Assembly (NCBI GenBank): GCA_934409175.1 | Contig: CAKRVX010000007.1 | Span: 1-45,681, forward strand | From: an uncultured Blautia sp. | GTDB taxonomy: Bacteria > Bacillota > Clostridia > Lachnospirales > Lachnospiraceae | Direction of reading: 5' to 3' | Length of the DNA: 45,681 nucleotides | Shown: positions 44,788 through 45,681 of the stretch, piece after piece | Numbering within the stretch: the first letter of the stretch is position 1 | Layout of the letters: every line of letters starts with the position of its first letter | Made by a program: the position numbers and the translations under genes | Notes under the pieces: generated by a model | Database searches by the model: none | The model's input: the letters and a program-made list of their open reading frames with translations, nothing else | What the model was told of the DNA's origin: nothing

Positions 44788-45543
44788 TCAACTTTTTTCT
44801 GACCCCACTTTAAAAATATTTCTGTCTTCCTGATATTCTGCTGGAATCTCTTCTGTCAGAATATGAGCAGCTGAAAACTCTCCAAATGTCACAGAACTTA
44901 CCTGTCCAAATTTGGATTCATCAGCCAGAACATACACATCTCTGCATTGTTTCATGGCTGTCCTTTTTACCAAAGCTTCATTCATATCAGGGGTGGTAAA
45001 TCCTTCTTCTTTTGTAATTCCATTAGTTCCAAAAAAGCCTTTGGTAAAATGATACATTTGAAGCATCTGCATCGCCTGACTACCGACCAATGCCTCCGTT
45101 GAACTCTTCAACTCCCCTCCGACCAGAAAAACATGTATTCCCATCTGAGCCAGCTTCTGTGCATGAGAAACTGCATTGGTCACAAAAGCAGCTTTTACAC
45201 TTTCCAGATATTCCAGCATCAGCCCTGTAGTAGTTCCTGCATCCAGATAAACAAAATCATCCGGCAAGATCAGGTCAGCCGCATATCTAGCAATTTTATT
45301 CTTTTCCTGTCTGTTTAATTCCAGTTTCTGAGCTACTGTCGGCTCATATGCAGTTACTTTATAATTCTGAGCCACCGCACCCCCGAAGACTTTGGTAAGT
45401 TTTCCTGCTTTATCCAGTGCTGTGATATCCCTTCTCACAGTAGATTCTGATGCATCCAGAATTTCTCTTAATTCTGTAACTGTAATGCTCTTTTTTTCCT
45501 CCAGAAGTTTAAGAATAATTTCATATCTCTGTTCAGTCAGCAT
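44788..45543 (-). CDS. DeoR/GlpR-family transcriptional regulator
   Basis: 251 residues. An N-terminal winged helix-turn-helix (1-57: ITVTELREILDASESTVRRDITALDKAGKLTKVFGGA), then a sugar-phosphate-sensing isomerase-like domain with DAGTTT (101-106), FVTNA, GGE and DESKFG. Family members repress sugar catabolic operons and respond to phosphorylated sugars (e.g. FruR, GlpR). No sugar kinase or PTS gene is adjacent in the window. GGAGG lies 7 nt before the ATG. Its upstream region is interrupted by a group II intron. Confidence 0.93.
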   Translation of the reverse strand: MLTEQRYEIILKLLEEKKSITVTELREILDASESTVRRDITALDKAGKLTKVFGGAVAQNYKVTAYEPTVAQKLELNRQEKNKIARYAADLILPDDFVYLDAGTTTGLMLEYLESVKAAFVTNAVSHAQKLAQMGIHVFLVGGELKSSTEALVGSQAMQMLQMYHFTKGFFGTNGITKEEGFTTPDMNEALVKRTAMKQCRDVYVLADESKFGQVSSVTFGEFSAAHILTEEIPAEYQEDRNIFKVGSEKS

Positions 45544-45575
45544 ATTCTGCCTCCATATATATTTGCTTTCTTTAA

Positions 45576-45581
45576 ATTATA
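45576..45581 (-). promoter_or_regulatory. -10 box of the deoR-type gene, abutting the intron
   Basis: A perfect TATAAT on the minus strand, directly at the predicted 3' splice junction (intron end 45582). The original -35 would now be on the far side of the intron. A weak TAGTCA inside intron domain VI lies 17 nt upstream of it and might substitute. Confidence 0.5.
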
Positions 45582-45681
45582 ATCGAGTAGGAGGCGGTGA
45601 CTAGCCGCCGTCCTCTCACAGCACCGTACGTACCGTTCGGTATACGGCGCTTTCAATAGTTGACGTGCACAGACTGATAGG
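45582..45681 (-). mobile_element. Group II intron, 3' end (domains V and VI); rest beyond the window
   Basis: The minus strand reads out of the window edge through a domain V (45620-45651), a domain VI with a bulged A, and ends near 45582 with ...CTCGAT (final AY as expected). The reverse transcriptase ORF would lie to the right, outside the window. The intron is in the same orientation as the deoR-sbcDC genes. Class not assigned. Confidence 0.8.
45620..45651 (-). ncRNA. Group II intron domain V
   Basis: A 32-nt hairpin: AGCGCCGTA pairs fully with TACGGTGCT (one G-U), the upper stem TACC/GGTA carries a GAAC tetraloop, and a 2-nt CG bulge lies on the 3' side. The AGC triad at the stem base is the catalytic metal-binding motif of domain V. 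Confidence 0.85.

Overview
The window comes from a Firmicutes genome, most likely a gut-type Lachnospiraceae (Clostridia). The pointers are moderately AT-rich DNA, strong AGGAGG ribosome sites, the sporulation sigma factor sigma-G beside a YlmC-type PRC-barrel protein, a very large 2-hydroxyacyl-CoA dehydratase activase, an NADP-type glutamate dehydrogenase, a flavodoxin/DUF3793 pair, and a teichoic-acid-like surface polymer locus. No tRNA or rRNA gene, CRISPR array or intact IS element is visible. The single mobile element is the 3' end of a group II intron at the right edge.

Layout. 1-3789 (+) is the activase, truncated at its 5' end. 3885-10007 (-) holds a MurJ/SpoVB-type flippase, ung, hisF and hisH in one run, then an OmpR-type response regulator and its sensor kinase. 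10138-10672 (+) is ssrA (tmRNA) with a perfect promoter and terminator. 10976-12088 (+) is a secreted metallo-beta-lactamase-fold protein. 12147-17289 (-) has an iron-sulfur aldo/keto reductase, efp, aroK, yqeG, a patatin-like lipase and citrate synthase. 17514-20683 has gdhA (+), nrdR (-), ylmC (+) and sigG (+).

20768-35364 (-) is the centrepiece: twelve tightly spaced genes for a glycerol-phosphate-containing cell-surface polymer. In transcription order they are an ABC permease and ATPase, an acyltransferase-3, a GT4 glycosyltransferase, a Stealth-type sugar-phosphate transferase, a CDP-glycerol glycerophosphotransferase, TagD, a second glycerophosphotransferase, a second GT4, a third (divergent) glycerophosphotransferase, a GT4-glycerophosphotransferase fusion, and a tandem-domain PPK2 polyphosphate phosphotransferase coupled to the fusion gene by an ATGA overlap. 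My inference is that TagD consumes CTP, the transferases release CMP, and the PPK2 enzyme may use polyphosphate to recycle nucleotide.

35530-38772 (-) is a three-gene membrane-stress-like module: an SPFH protein with three tandem zinc ribbons, a zinc-ribbon membrane protein and a TPM-domain protein. It resembles the B. subtilis ydjG-ydjH-ydjI set but has no pspA. 39080-40157 (-) is flavodoxin plus DUF3793, behind a promoter overlapped by GTTAG/CTAAC palindromes. 40397-45543 (-) is a DeoR-family regulator followed by sbcD and sbcC. The group II intron 3' end (domains V and VI, minus strand) abuts the -10 box of the deoR gene, so the intron appears to have split that promoter.

Functions come from motifs read by eye; no database search or alignment was run. 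Promoters and terminators are pattern matches.
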